From assembly GCF_004346165.1 (NCBI RefSeq), contig NZ_SLZZ01000004.1, positions 1 to 64,000 on the forward strand: a stretch of 64,000 bases of DNA. The letters are read 5' to 3'. Below are positions 25,482 to 35,555 of the stretch, one piece after another. The position numbers were made by a program, and so were the translations under genes. Below the pieces are notes generated by a model, which was given only the letters and a program-made list of their open reading frames with translations, had not been told where the DNA came from and did not search any database. The number at the start of each line of letters is the position of its first letter. Position 1 is the stretch's first letter. This stretch comes from Muricomes intestini. Lineage in GTDB: Bacteria > Bacillota > Clostridia > Lachnospirales > Lachnospiraceae.

Positions 25482-27143
25482 ATGAGGAAAAAATTTATTT
25501 CTTTAATACTGGCACTGACCATGGCCGGCGCGCTTGTTACCGGATGTTCAGGAGGCAGTGATGATGCAGCAGGCACAAGCACAGAGAAAAGTGGAAGTTC
25601 ACAGTCGGACAGCAGTGATACACTGCGTATATCACAGTCTTCCGGAGGAGTGATTGACCCTGGAACGGGGGTTGACAGTGCGTCCTGTATTGCCTATGTC
25701 AACATGTATGATTCGCTGGTCTATCCTGATATGGACAACAACCCTACCCCTTCCCTTGCTGATAGCTGGGAAGCTTCGGAAGACGGACTTACATGGACCT
25801 TCAAATTAAAGCAGGGGGTGAAGTTTCATGATGGATCAGATTTGAAGGCAAGTGACGTGGTATTTTCTATGAACCGTCTTCTTACAATGGGGGAAGGGTT
25901 TGCGTACCTGTTCTCCGGCTATGTGGATTCCTGTGAGGCTCCGGCAGATGGCACAGTTGTATTTCATCTGAAACAATCCTTTGCACCATTTTTATCTATT
26001 CTGCCAAGGCTGTACATACTGAATGAAGATTTAATTATGGATAACTTGGAGGATGGCTCTTATGGTGAATTGGGGGATTATGGAAAAGCCTTTCTTGCTG
26101 AGAATGATGCCGGAAGCGGTGCTTATCATCTGACGGAAATGAAGACCCAGGACAGAATCTGCATGTCAAAATTTGACGATTATTTTCAGAAGTGGGATGA
26201 GAAGGCACCAAAGAATGTGGAAATTGTTATGAATACAGAGACGGCTACTGTCAGAACTATGATGAACAGTAAAGAGCTGCAGATATCTGACCAGTGGCAG
26301 ACTAATGAGGCGTATGAAGCTCTGGATAAAATCGATGGGGTAAATATTGGAAGTTTCACAAATGGGCAGATGCTCTATCTCATGTTGAATACAAAGAAGC
26401 AACCCACAGATGATGTGCATGTCAGACGCGCACTGGCATATCTGATTGATTATGACCAGGTTTGTGAAACACTGTTCCCTGGATACAGGAAGGCAAGCTC
26501 TGTAGTGCCGCAGGGTGTATTGGGCTACACCGATGAGGGCTTTGAGTATAAGTATGATCTGAAGAAAGCAGAAAGTGAGCTGAAAGAGTCAAAATACTAT
26601 AAAGAGCTGACAGCGGGGAATCTCGAGGTTGAAGTAGAGTGGATTTCAGATGTTCCGGATGAAGAAAAGCTGGCGCTTCTTATACAGTCTACGGCTTCTC
26701 AGATTGGATTGAAGATAAAGGTTACTAAGGTGCCCTGGGCCACACATGTGGATAAGTGCGGAAGCGTAGATACGACACCAAATGCAGCTACCTGTTTCAT
26801 ATCCAGTGACTATCCGGAGGCGGGAGCCTTACTGTATCAGAGGTTCCATTCGGATACGGCAGGGACTTGGCAGCAGACAGAATGGCTCCAGGATCAGGCA
26901 GTGGACGATATGATTACCAAAGCCCTGACAACATTGGACGATGAAAACAGGGAAGCGTCGTATGCGGAAATCCAGAAGAAGGCGGCAGAGGAGTGCTGGG
27001 GCATTGCGGTGGCAGAGCAGGTAGAAAAGCACGCATACTATGACAACATTGAGATTCCGGTTATTGAACGTGCAGCGGAGGGAAAACCCGTGGCGCTTTC
27101 CCTTGGATATAATTATCTGTTCCGGGATTTCCGTATGAATTAA
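25482..27143 (+). CDS. Peptide/nickel-type ABC importer, substrate-binding lipoprotein
   Basis: A 553-residue family 5 solute-binding lipoprotein. The signal peptide ends in the lipobox VTGC and is followed by a Gly/Ser/Asp-rich tether. The SBP_bac_5 domain is clear (YDSLVYPDMDNNPTPSLADSW, LKQGVKFHDGSDLKASDVVFSMNRLL, and HVRRALAYLIDYDQV). The ATG after AAAGGAGAAAAAG was chosen; an in-frame upstream extension crosses the terminator. It delivers peptides or a similar small amide to the two permeases downstream. Because hydantoinase genes share the operon, a cyclic or N-blocked amide is an attractive ligand, by inference. Confidence 0.92.
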   Translation: MRKKFISLILALTMAGALVTGCSGGSDDAAGTSTEKSGSSQSDSSDTLRISQSSGGVIDPGTGVDSASCIAYVNMYDSLVYPDMDNNPTPSLADSWEASEDGLTWTFKLKQGVKFHDGSDLKASDVVFSMNRLLTMGEGFAYLFSGYVDSCEAPADGTVVFHLKQSFAPFLSILPRLYILNEDLIMDNLEDGSYGELGDYGKAFLAENDAGSGAYHLTEMKTQDRICMSKFDDYFQKWDEKAPKNVEIVMNTETATVRTMMNSKELQISDQWQTNEAYEALDKIDGVNIGSFTNGQMLYLMLNTKKQPTDDVHVRRALAYLIDYDQVCETLFPGYRKASSVVPQGVLGYTDEGFEYKYDLKKAESELKESKYYKELTAGNLEVEVEWISDVPDEEKLALLIQSTASQIGLKIKVTKVPWATHVDKCGSVDTTPNAATCFISSDYPEAGALLYQRFHSDTAGTWQQTEWLQDQAVDDMITKALTTLDDENREASYAEIQKKAAEECWGIAVAEQVEKHAYYDNIEIPVIERAAEGKPVALSLGYNYLFRDFRMN

Positions 27144-27154
27144 TGAAATAGTCA

Positions 27155-27187
27155 CCGGGCTGCGGCATATAAGCTGCCGCAACCCGG
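27155..27187 (+). other. GC-rich intercistronic hairpin after the binding-protein gene
   Basis: Stem CCGGGCTGCGGCA paired with TGCCGCAACCCGG (one mismatch) around a seven-base loop, without a T run. Such stems often stabilise the upstream binding-protein message or limit read-through, so that binding protein outnumbers permease. Confidence 0.6.
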
Positions 27188-27210
27188 GCCGAAAGAAAAG
27201 AGGATTGTAA

Positions 27211-28233
27211 ATGAATCTGAAAAAATTTATTATACACCGGATTCTGTTGTCAATTGTAGTGATTTTCGGGCTGTCTATTGTGATCTTCAGCATTGCACGG
27301 ATTGTGCCGGGAGATCCGGCCCGAATGGCTCTGGGCGCTACGGCGACGAAGGAGGCTCTGGAAAATTTTAAAATTGAAAACCACTTGAATGAGCCCCTGC
27401 CCGTACAATACATTTACTGGATTGCCGGTGTACTGCATGGAGATTTTGGAAAGTCAACGACAACAGACCGGGCAGTGGCAAAGGATATTATTCAGTTTCT
27501 GCCGGCTACGGTCGAGGTAGTGTTTTTCTCAACACTTTTGCTGATCTTCGGCTCTATCCTGATCGGAAAACTGGCCGCAAAACATAAGGATACAGTACTG
27601 GATGGGATCCTCCGCGTATTTTCCTATGCAGGCGTGGCTATGCCGGGGTTTGTCGTGGCAATCCTGCTGCTGCTTTTATTTGGATATGTATGGCAGGTCA
27701 TCCCGGTCCTGGGGCGGTTGAGCCCCAATATGACACCTCCGTCTCATATCACCGGACTGTATGTACTTGATGCCCTGCTGACGGGAAAGCCTGCAGTGGC
27801 ATGGAATGCATTTCTCCATATCCTTATACCGGCTGTCTCACTGGCGTTGGGCGGTATGTTTCAGGACGCCAGACTGGTCAGAAACGCAATGGTTGAGAAC
27901 TCGTCCAAGGACTATCTGGTAGCAATGAAGGGTTACGGAATTCCAGAAAAAGTTATCAATAATAAATATTTGCTGAAGCCTTCTCTAATTCCGGCGGTAT
28001 CCTGCATGGGAATGGATATTGCATCACTGATGGGAAATGCGTTTTTGATTGAAACAATTTTTAGTTGGCCGGGCATTTCTAAATATGGGCTGAGCGCCAT
28101 GTTGGCAAAGGATTTGAATGCAATTTCAGGGGTAATTATGGTATTTGGCATTGTATTTGTGATTGTAAATATTATTGTGGATATTGTGGTGGCATACCTG
28201 GATCCCAGAATTCGTTTAGGGGGTGGAAACTAA
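27211..28233 (+). CDS. Peptide-type ABC importer permease (DppB/OppB-like)
   Basis: A 340-residue permease with six helices: an N-terminal helix at about residues 9-30 followed by the ARIVPGDPARMALG loop typical of OppB/DppB, and the EAA-like coupling motif near residue 240 (YGIPEKVINNKYLLKPSLIP). It overlaps the second permease gene by one base. Confidence 0.92.
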   Translation: MNLKKFIIHRILLSIVVIFGLSIVIFSIARIVPGDPARMALGATATKEALENFKIENHLNEPLPVQYIYWIAGVLHGDFGKSTTTDRAVAKDIIQFLPATVEVVFFSTLLLIFGSILIGKLAAKHKDTVLDGILRVFSYAGVAMPGFVVAILLLLLFGYVWQVIPVLGRLSPNMTPPSHITGLYVLDALLTGKPAVAWNAFLHILIPAVSLALGGMFQDARLVRNAMVENSSKDYLVAMKGYGIPEKVINNKYLLKPSLIPAVSCMGMDIASLMGNAFLIETIFSWPGISKYGLSAMLAKDLNAISGVIMVFGIVFVIVNIIVDIVVAYLDPRIRLGGGN

Positions 28234-29186
28234 TGGCCGCAAACAGAGCAAAGGAAATTCAGAGAGCCCTGGCATTTGAAGCACAGCGGGTGGAGGAGAG
28301 GCCTGTTTTAAATGCAAGGGACAACCGGGTGGAAAATCTGAAAAAAGCTTGGTACAAGTTTTCCAGAAACAAATTATCTGTGGCAGGACTTGTTATAGTA
28401 GCGGCAGTGATATTGGCGGCAATCCTGGCTCCCTATATTACACCTTATCCAAAACATGCAGGGGCATTTACAGATTTTGCAAATGTCTGTAAGGCACCGG
28501 GGAAAAAATATTTTCTGGGCACAGACAACATGGGCCGGGATATTCTCACACGCATTATATACTCCTTTAGAGGTGCGCTATATATGTCTATTCTGGTTCT
28601 TGCCATTTCGGTGCCCATAGGAGCCATACTTGGCATGCTGGCAGGGTATATGAAAGGGACGGTTGTAGACACGATCATTATGCGTATCACAGACGTATTT
28701 CTGTCTGTACCGGCTATGCTTCTGGCCCTGGCGGTGGCATCAGTGCTGGAGCCAAACCTGACCAACTCCATGATTGCGGTCACAGTTATGTGGTGGCCCT
28801 GGTACTGCCGTCTGGTTTACGGTTCCGCAACGTCCTGCCGCCAGGAAAATTTCGTGATTGGTGCGGATTTGATGGGCGCAGGAAAAATGCATATTATATT
28901 CAAGGAAATCCTGCCCAATTGTTTGTCCTCTATTTTTACAAAAATGGCGCTTGATGTAGGCTGGGTTATTTTGATCGGTGCAACCTTAAGTTTTGTGGGC
29001 CTGGGAGAACAGCCGCCGACCCCGTCGCTGGGCCAGATGGTATCAGATGGCTCTAGATATATGCCCGATGCATGGTGGATGACGGTATTTCCGTCACTTG
29101 CGATTGTCATCATTATCCTCGGATTTAATTTTATGGGAGATGGCATCGGAGACATGTTGTCGAAAGGGGATGGAAAAAATGGCTGA
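28233..29186 (+). CDS. Peptide-type ABC importer permease (DppC/OppC-like)
   Basis: A 317-residue permease. A soluble N-terminus of about 45 residues is followed by the OppC_N helix, then the LGTDNMGRDILTRIIYSFRGAL motif typical of DppC/NikC, and a coupling loop GADLMGAGKMHIIFKEILP. Its end overlaps the next gene by eight bases. Confidence 0.92.
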   Translation: MAANRAKEIQRALAFEAQRVEERPVLNARDNRVENLKKAWYKFSRNKLSVAGLVIVAAVILAAILAPYITPYPKHAGAFTDFANVCKAPGKKYFLGTDNMGRDILTRIIYSFRGALYMSILVLAISVPIGAILGMLAGYMKGTVVDTIIMRITDVFLSVPAMLLALAVASVLEPNLTNSMIAVTVMWWPWYCRLVYGSATSCRQENFVIGADLMGAGKMHIIFKEILPNCLSSIFTKMALDVGWVILIGATLSFVGLGEQPPTPSLGQMVSDGSRYMPDAWWMTVFPSLAIVIIILGFNFMGDGIGDMLSKGDGKNG

Positions 29187-30153
29187 TGAAAGAATACTTG
29201 AGATTAAGGATCTGAAGCTTTGGTATAAAGTGTACAAAGGGTATTCAAAGGTGCTTGACGGCGTGAATATAGATGTACATAAGGGAGAAAAGGCCGGAAT
29301 CGTAGGTGAGGCCGGCTGTGGGAAGACGACAACGGTGAAATCAATTTTGAATGTAATTCCTGAGCATCAGTATATCATACCCGGCGGTGAAATCTTTTAC
29401 AAGGGAAAAGATATTCTTAAGATGAATACGAAAGAAATGGATCAGGTCCGAAGCGGAGAAATTTCCATGATTTATCAGGAGCCGGCCAATGCCCTGAATC
29501 CGGTGTTCACAATCGGGCAGCAAATGCTGGATGTGGTGAATTATTCAAAACAGGGAAAAGGGAAAAATAAGGGGGAGCAAAAGGAGATGGTACTGCAGGC
29601 CATCCGGGACGTATTTATACCAGACCCGGAGCGGATTTTTGACTACTATCCCAATCAGCTTTCAGGCGGGATGAAGCAGAGAATCTGCATCGCCATGGCA
29701 ATTATGACACAGCGGGATATGATGATTGCAGATGAACCGGGCACGGCACTGGATGTAACGATTCAGGATCAGGTACATAAAACATTGAACAGGCTTGTGG
29801 AGGAGCGGAATATGTCTCTGGTTATGATAACCCATTCTCTTGGTGTGGCAAGAGAACTGACAGACAGTATTCATGTGATGTATGCAGGAACGGTGGTGGA
29901 ATCTGCAAAGACATCAGAGGTGTTCAACCGTACACTTCATCCTTACACCGTCGGATTGATGGAGGCCGTGCCCAGGCTGGGCGGCGGAGGTATTCAGTCG
30001 GGAATCTACGGGGCGATTCCTGACTATCAGTATCCGCCGAAGGGCTGCAGGTTCGCCCCCCGCTGCTCCAGGGTTACAGAGCAATGCAGGAACTGTAAAC
30101 CAGAATTGAAGGACGTAGGTAGTGGACATAAAGTTGCCTGCTTTAATCTGTAG
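29179..30153 (+). CDS. Peptide-type ABC importer ATPase (DppD-like)
   Basis: A 324-residue ATPase: Walker A GEAGCGKTTT (the usual Ser is Ala), signature LSGGMKQRI, and Walker B MMIADEPGTALD (usual T is G). The C-terminal Cys-rich oligopeptide-transporter domain holds a probable FeS cluster or disulfide motif (CRFAPRCSRVTEQCRNCKPE). The ATG inside the permease end was chosen because GGGGATGG precedes it; a longer frame is internal to the permease. Confidence 0.92.
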   Translation: MADERILEIKDLKLWYKVYKGYSKVLDGVNIDVHKGEKAGIVGEAGCGKTTTVKSILNVIPEHQYIIPGGEIFYKGKDILKMNTKEMDQVRSGEISMIYQEPANALNPVFTIGQQMLDVVNYSKQGKGKNKGEQKEMVLQAIRDVFIPDPERIFDYYPNQLSGGMKQRICIAMAIMTQRDMMIADEPGTALDVTIQDQVHKTLNRLVEERNMSLVMITHSLGVARELTDSIHVMYAGTVVESAKTSEVFNRTLHPYTVGLMEAVPRLGGGGIQSGIYGAIPDYQYPPKGCRFAPRCSRVTEQCRNCKPELKDVGSGHKVACFNL

Positions 30154-30167
30154 AGGGAGGTTGTGAA

Positions 30168-31145
30168 ATGTCGGATATAATTATGCAGATTCAAAACCTG
30201 AAACAATATTTTCCGGTAAATAAAAAGGGTGAGGATGGAAAACCACTTTTTGTAAAGGCCGTGGACGATGTTTCTCTGGATATCAAACAAGGTGAAGTGA
30301 TCGGACTGGTGGGAGAAAGCGGCTCAGGAAAGAGTACCATTGCCTATTCTGTAGTAGGAATGTATCGTCCCACAGAAGGAAGAATTCTATTTGAAGGAAA
30401 AGATTTAAATTCTACAAAGAAAAGGGCTCTGGAGATGAAGAAGAATATCCAGATTGTATTTCAGGATCCGGGTTCGTCCATGAATCCGCACCAGACAATC
30501 GGGGAAATTCTGGAGCTGCCCCTGAAAATACATAAAATGTGTGAAACTAAGGCTGAAAGAGAAGAGAAGATAAAAGAGCTGCTGGAGATGGTGGAGCTTC
30601 CGGTAAGCTACATGTATAAAACCCCCGGCGCTATCGGCGGCGGTGAAAAGCAGATGGTGGCAATTGCAAGAGCACTGGCCTGTGAACCGAAGTTTTTGAT
30701 TCTGGATGAGCCGACCTCTGCCCTGGATGTTTCCATCCAGGCTAAAATTATTAACATGCTGCTAAAAATTCAAAAGGAAAGAAACCTTACTTACTTATTC
30801 ATCACTCATGATTTAAGTTTGATGCGCAATATTGCTACAAGAGTGGCAATTCTGTATTTGGGAAAAATTGCGGAGATAGCGCCGGCAGAAGAATTTTTCT
30901 ACAAACCTGAACATCCGTACACTCAGATGTTGATTTCTTCCATCCCCGTTGTCTCGGAAGAGGAAGAAGCATTGAAACCCCAAAAAGTAGAGTCCACGGG
31001 TGAGATCCCATCCCCTGTAAATACTCCTCCCGGATGCAGCTTTCATCTGAGATGTCCCTATATTATGGAGTCCTGCAAAACAGATGATCCGGTAATACAA
31101 AAGATAGATGACAGTCACAGTGTTCGCTGCCATTTATATGAATAA
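30168..31145 (+). CDS. Peptide-type ABC importer ATPase (DppF-like)
   Basis: A 325-residue second ATPase of the importer: Walker A GESGSGKST, Walker B FLILDEPTSALDVS, H-loop ITHDLSL, and the C-terminal CSFHLRCPYIMESCKTDDP oligopeptide-transporter domain. The signature helix reads AIGGGEKQMV, where most relatives have LSGGQ/LSGGE; this is a mild deviation. Together with the DppD-like subunit it forms the asymmetric ATPase pair. Confidence 0.92.
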   Translation: MSDIIMQIQNLKQYFPVNKKGEDGKPLFVKAVDDVSLDIKQGEVIGLVGESGSGKSTIAYSVVGMYRPTEGRILFEGKDLNSTKKRALEMKKNIQIVFQDPGSSMNPHQTIGEILELPLKIHKMCETKAEREEKIKELLEMVELPVSYMYKTPGAIGGGEKQMVAIARALACEPKFLILDEPTSALDVSIQAKIINMLLKIQKERNLTYLFITHDLSLMRNIATRVAILYLGKIAEIAPAEEFFYKPEHPYTQMLISSIPVVSEEEEALKPQKVESTGEIPSPVNTPPGCSFHLRCPYIMESCKTDDPVIQKIDDSHSVRCHLYE

Positions 31146-31181
31146 GACAGATGAGCTGAGAGGAGTAAGGAAAGAAAGTCT

Positions 31182-31730
31182 ATGGAAAAAAATATTGGAA
31201 TCAGAATAAAAGAACTGAGAAAGGCAAAAAAGCTTACGCTGGCTGAATTGAGCGGGATGGCTGGAATTTCTGTAAGCTTTCTTTCGCAAATTGAAAATGG
31301 AAAATCCGCGTTGACGGTGGTGACTCTGAATAAGATCGCAAATGCCCTCTGTGTTCCCATGAAAGATTTATTTGAAGAGAGCGCAGAGAAAGAAGAGTAT
31401 GTAAGAAACAGTTCAGGACATGCGCTGGATGGGATGCAGAGGGCATACAAAAGTATCAGTATCTTAAGCGGCAGGTTTGACAACCGCATTCAGGATGCCT
31501 TTCGTATGACTATGGAGCCGCATTTTGAAGAGTTTGAAGAGTTGGATCATCCTGGAGAAGAATTTTATTATGTTTTAAGGGGGACAGCCACTGTGCTTAT
31601 AGATGGAGCTGAGCATACCGCGCGTGAAGGAGAATCCGTACATTTTCCGTCTGCCCATCCCCATAAGATTGTCAACAGGGAAGATGAAGAGCTGGAAATG
31701 ATTGGTGTGATTACCCCCACACTATTCTGA
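31182..31730 (+). CDS. XRE-type regulator with C-terminal cupin
   Basis: A 182-residue protein. Residues 5-60 form an XRE helix-turn-helix (IKELRKAKKLTLAELSGMAG, ISVSFLSQIENGKSALTV), and residues 105-175 form a cupin sensor (HPGEEFYYVLRGTATVLIDGAE, ESVHFPSAHPHKIVN). This architecture is common in regulators of amino acid, polyamine or hydantoin use. It lies between the importer and the hydantoinase genes and is most likely their local regulator. The ligand should be a small substrate of the operon. Confidence 0.92.
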   Translation: MEKNIGIRIKELRKAKKLTLAELSGMAGISVSFLSQIENGKSALTVVTLNKIANALCVPMKDLFEESAEKEEYVRNSSGHALDGMQRAYKSISILSGRFDNRIQDAFRMTMEPHFEEFEELDHPGEEFYYVLRGTATVLIDGAEHTAREGESVHFPSAHPHKIVNREDEELEMIGVITPTLF

Positions 31731-31758
31731 TTTAAAAAGTGATAAAAGGAGGCAGAAT

Positions 31759-33801
31759 ATGAGAGTTGCAACAGATATAGGAGGTACGTTTACAGATATC
31801 GTATATATTGATGAACAGGGGAAAGTATGTGTAAACAAAAGCCATACGACACCGCCTGATTTTGAGCAGGGTGTATTAAATGTCATACAGAAGTGCGATA
31901 TTTCACCAGAAGAGGTTAAGGATCTCAGCCACGGTACAACAGTGGTCATCAATGCATTGACAGAGCGTACAGGTGCAAAAACAGGATTAATTACCACAAA
32001 AGGATTTCGTGATATTCTGGAAATCGGCCGCGGAAACCGACCGGATCTGTTTAATTTCAATTTTAAGAAACCAAAACCGTTTGTCCCCAGATATTTACGT
32101 CTTGAAGTGGAAGAGCGAATGGATTATCAGGGAAATGAACTGATTGCCCTGAAGGAAGAGGATATAAAAACCTGTGTTGACACCTTTAAAAAGGAAGGGG
32201 TAGAAGCAATCGCAATTGTATTTCTTCATTCTTATATAAATGCAGAGCATGAGAAACAGGCAAAAGCTCTGGTTGAGAAGCTTATGCCGGGGATTGCTGT
32301 CACAGCCTCCCATGAGGTTTCCAAAGAGTGGAGGGAATATGAGAGGACGACCACAGCGGTTCTGAATTCCTATGTAAAACCGTCGGCCAAAACCTACATA
32401 GATAATCTTTACAACAAGCTGGAAGAGATGGATATCAAATGCCCTAAATATATTATGCAGAGCAATGGAGGAACCACCACATTTGAAAATGCTAAGGAAG
32501 TGCCGATTAATATGGTGGAATCCGGGCCGGTTGCGGGTATTTACGGATCTGCAATGCTGGGAGAAATGCTGGGTGAGAATAAAGTTATTGCCTTTGATAT
32601 TGGGGGAACTACAGCAAAGTGTTCTCTGGTTGACGGCGGTGAAGTAAAAACGACAACGGAGTACAAAATTGAAAAGAATGCCCGTTTTCCAGGATATCCC
32701 ATACGGGTGCCGGTGGTAGACATTGTGGAGATCGGAAACGGAGGCGGGTCAATTGCATGGATTGACAATACCAATTCTCTTCGTGTCGGACCGAAGTCGG
32801 CGGGCGCGCTGCCGGGACCGGTTGCCTATCAGAAAGGAGGCACAGAACCCACGACGACAGATGCGAACCTGATTGCGGGGAGACTGTCACCTAAAAATTT
32901 TGACATGGATGTAGATATGGAAAAGGTCCGCGGGGCAATTCAGGAAAAGGTGGGGGATGTATATGGAATCAATACGGAGGAGGCTGCCATGGGAATCATC
33001 CGTGTGGCCAATTCTAATATGCTCAATGCCCTGAAGCTGGTATCCATCAGTAAGGGCTATGACCCCCGGGAATTTGCCCTGGTTGCTTTCGGAGGCGGAG
33101 GCCCTATGCATGCGGCGGCTCTGGCGAAGGAATTAAATATTAAAAAGGTTATTATCCCACTGGCTGCATCTGTGTTTTCTGCATGGGGGATGCTGATGAC
33201 AGACCTGCGCTCTGATGATATCCAGACTTACCGTGTAAAGCTGGACAACCCGGACTTTGATGCAATCAATGCAGAATGGGAAGGTCTGGAAGAAAAGGCC
33301 TGTCAGGACAACGCCCGGAAAGGGATCTCCAGGGAGGATGTATATTTCCAGCATTACCTGGATATGCGCTATATCGGGCAGGACCACACCGTGAAGGTAA
33401 AGGTGCCAAATGACCCTATGTCCGCGGAAAATATCAGTGAATTTATCGAAGCTTTTCACAGAGAGCATGAGCAGAATTATTCCTTCCGTCTGGATGAAAG
33501 CGGTGTGGAGATTGTAAATATTCACCTTGCATCTTTTGGAAGAATTGAGAAGACACCAATCAAAGAAGCGGAAATCCTTCCCTATAGTCTGGAGGAAGCT
33601 ATAAAGGAAATACGTCCTGTGATTTTTGAAGGAGACGGTACTCTCGACACTAAAGTTTATGACAGAGAGAAAATGTCTCCCGGAATGAAGCTGGAAGGTC
33701 CGGCGATTATTGAAGAAGTCAGCTCTTCGGCGGTCATCTATCCGGGCATGAAGGCATCTGTTGACAAATTTGGCGATATTCTGATTGAAACGGGGGTTTA
33801 A
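31759..33801 (+). CDS. hyuA: Hydantoinase/oxoprolinase family protein, subunit A
   Basis: A 680-residue ATP-dependent amidohydrolase subunit. The N-terminal Hydant_A_N domain begins RVATDIGGTFTDIVYID. The actin-like Hydantoinase_A domain follows (VESGPVAGIYGSAMLGEMLG, FDIGGTTAKCSLVDGG), with the FGGGGPMHAAALAKEL motif near residue 440. The enzymes open cyclic amides (N-methylhydantoin, 5-oxoproline) using ATP, and relatives carboxylate acetone. The pair ends three bases before hyuB. AAAAGGAGG supports the start. Confidence 0.92.
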   Translation: MRVATDIGGTFTDIVYIDEQGKVCVNKSHTTPPDFEQGVLNVIQKCDISPEEVKDLSHGTTVVINALTERTGAKTGLITTKGFRDILEIGRGNRPDLFNFNFKKPKPFVPRYLRLEVEERMDYQGNELIALKEEDIKTCVDTFKKEGVEAIAIVFLHSYINAEHEKQAKALVEKLMPGIAVTASHEVSKEWREYERTTTAVLNSYVKPSAKTYIDNLYNKLEEMDIKCPKYIMQSNGGTTTFENAKEVPINMVESGPVAGIYGSAMLGEMLGENKVIAFDIGGTTAKCSLVDGGEVKTTTEYKIEKNARFPGYPIRVPVVDIVEIGNGGGSIAWIDNTNSLRVGPKSAGALPGPVAYQKGGTEPTTTDANLIAGRLSPKNFDMDVDMEKVRGAIQEKVGDVYGINTEEAAMGIIRVANSNMLNALKLVSISKGYDPREFALVAFGGGGPMHAAALAKELNIKKVIIPLAASVFSAWGMLMTDLRSDDIQTYRVKLDNPDFDAINAEWEGLEEKACQDNARKGISREDVYFQHYLDMRYIGQDHTVKVKVPNDPMSAENISEFIEAFHREHEQNYSFRLDESGVEIVNIHLASFGRIEKTPIKEAEILPYSLEEAIKEIRPVIFEGDGTLDTKVYDREKMSPGMKLEGPAIIEEVSSSAVIYPGMKASVDKFGDILIETGV

Positions 33802-33803
33802 AA

Positions 33804-35555
33804 ATGAGCAGTAAAAAGGTAGATTTAATTACACTGGATATCATTCGTGATTCGTTGCTGGCTATTGGAGAAGAAATGTTTATTGCCGTGGCAAGAACCT
33901 CCAAGAGTCCGATTATCTATGAAACGTTGGACTTTGCATCGGGAATTACTGACAAAAAAGGCAGGCTTCTGACTCAGGGGAACGGTGCATGCGGATTTCT
34001 TGGAATGCTGACATCATTGGTTCACTCCGTAATTGAAAAATATACGGAAAAGGGAAATCTTAAGGAAGGCGATCTGATTATCTGTAATGATCCTTACGGC
34101 GGCGGGGGGTCCCATCTGCAGGATGTAGGGCTGGTACTTCCGGTCTTTATTGACGGCGAGCTTTTTGGATACTGTGTCAATAAGTGCCACTGGTCTGAAC
34201 TGGGGGGAAAGGATCCTGGCTATGCAGTGGATTCCACCGAAATCTATCAGGAAGGACTTCAGTTCCCCTGCCTGAAATTGTTTGAGGAAGGTAAAATCAA
34301 TGAAACAATTGTAGAGATTATCCGCAGCAATGTACGGCTCCCTGATATGTCTATCGGGGATATGTGGGCTCAGATTTCCGGGCTCAGGACAGGACAGAAA
34401 CGTTTGATTGAAATATGCGGGAAATATGGTACCCGGACAGTGGATCAGGCAATCGAGCGTCTGATTCAAAACAGTGCCGAGTTTTCGCGCAGCCAGGTGG
34501 GTCAGATTCCTGATGGGATTTATACGGCCAGCGGCATGATGGATAAAGATATCATGGGGAACGGTCCTTTCCCGATTCAGGTAAAAGTGACTATTGAAGG
34601 TGATCAGATGTACGTGGACTTTACAGGAAGTGCGCCGCAGACAAAAAGCCCGATTAATGTAGCCTATGACGGACTGGTATCTGCAATCAGAAGTGTGTTC
34701 CTGGCCTGCACAGACTCTTCCCAGAATGTGAATGACGGAGTATTTGAAAACTTGCACATTAAAGCAGAAAAGGGAAGCATTTTCAATGCCATCCGGCCGG
34801 CGGCGGTCTCCTGCTACTATGAATCCATGCAGTATGCCCAGGATCTGATATGGCAGGCTATGCTGCCTGTTGTGGAAAAGGGAAAACTGACGGCAGGACA
34901 TTTTATTACGGTAGGGGCATATTCGATTTCTGGTACTCATTCTGTGACAGGGGAAACCTTTGTAGATGTAGGACCGACCCTTGGGGGCTGGGGAGCCGGT
35001 TTTGACAGAGACGGAGACAGTGCCCAGTTCTGTACAGGAGACGGCGAGACATACAACATTCCGGCGGAAGTCCTGGAGGCGAAATTCGGATACCGTGTGA
35101 CTGAATACTCTTTGAATACAACAGATGCCGGCGCAGGAGAGCATCGGGGCGGATATGGAATTATTCTAGGACATGAAGCTTTGAACGATGATATGACCTT
35201 CTCCGGGACCTATGGCAGATTTGAATATCCCGCCTGGGGCTTTGAAGGAGGAAAAGAAGGGGCTCCCAGTGGATTTGATTTTCTCCTGAAGGATGGAACC
35301 CATGTGCCATTGCAGGGAACGGGATCAAAAATACAAATGCATAAAGGAGATGTAGCCCGCATGGTGACGGGAACCGGCGGCGGTTATGGAAATCCCCTTG
35401 CCCGCCCTGCTGAAAAGGTGGCAATGGACGTAAAAAATGAGTATGTTTCCATAAATGCAGCTGAAAAAATATATGGTGTTCTCCTGGAGCCGGAGACATT
35501 TGCCATATTGGGAGTTACCGATGAAAGAAAGAAGTTTTCGGAGAAAGTATCATGA
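33804..35555 (+). CDS. hyuB: Hydantoinase/oxoprolinase family protein, subunit B
   Basis: A 583-residue partner subunit of the Hydantoinase_B family. Key segments are GNGACGFLGM, NDPYGGGGSHLQDVGLV (metal and substrate loop), and the C-terminal AGEHRGGYGI and TGTGGGYGNPL glycine-rich motifs. It is slightly longer than average. It should form the active complex with HyuA. The stop overlaps the cyclophilin start by four bases. Confidence 0.92.
   Translation: MSSKKVDLITLDIIRDSLLAIGEEMFIAVARTSKSPIIYETLDFASGITDKKGRLLTQGNGACGFLGMLTSLVHSVIEKYTEKGNLKEGDLIICNDPYGGGGSHLQDVGLVLPVFIDGELFGYCVNKCHWSELGGKDPGYAVDSTEIYQEGLQFPCLKLFEEGKINETIVEIIRSNVRLPDMSIGDMWAQISGLRTGQKRLIEICGKYGTRTVDQAIERLIQNSAEFSRSQVGQIPDGIYTASGMMDKDIMGNGPFPIQVKVTIEGDQMYVDFTGSAPQTKSPINVAYDGLVSAIRSVFLACTDSSQNVNDGVFENLHIKAEKGSIFNAIRPAAVSCYYESMQYAQDLIWQAMLPVVEKGKLTAGHFITVGAYSISGTHSVTGETFVDVGPTLGGWGAGFDRDGDSAQFCTGDGETYNIPAEVLEAKFGYRVTEYSLNTTDAGAGEHRGGYGIILGHEALNDDMTFSGTYGRFEYPAWGFEGGKEGAPSGFDFLLKDGTHVPLQGTGSKIQMHKGDVARMVTGTGGGYGNPLARPAEKVAMDVKNEYVSINAAEKIYGVLLEPETFAILGVTDERKKFSEKVS

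Noticed and set aside
34014-35144. Long open frame of 376 codons on the - strand opposite hyuB
   Set aside because: It lies entirely antisense to a well-supported hydantoinase B gene, shows no family resemblance and has no start signals; it is a mirror of the codon usage on the other strand.
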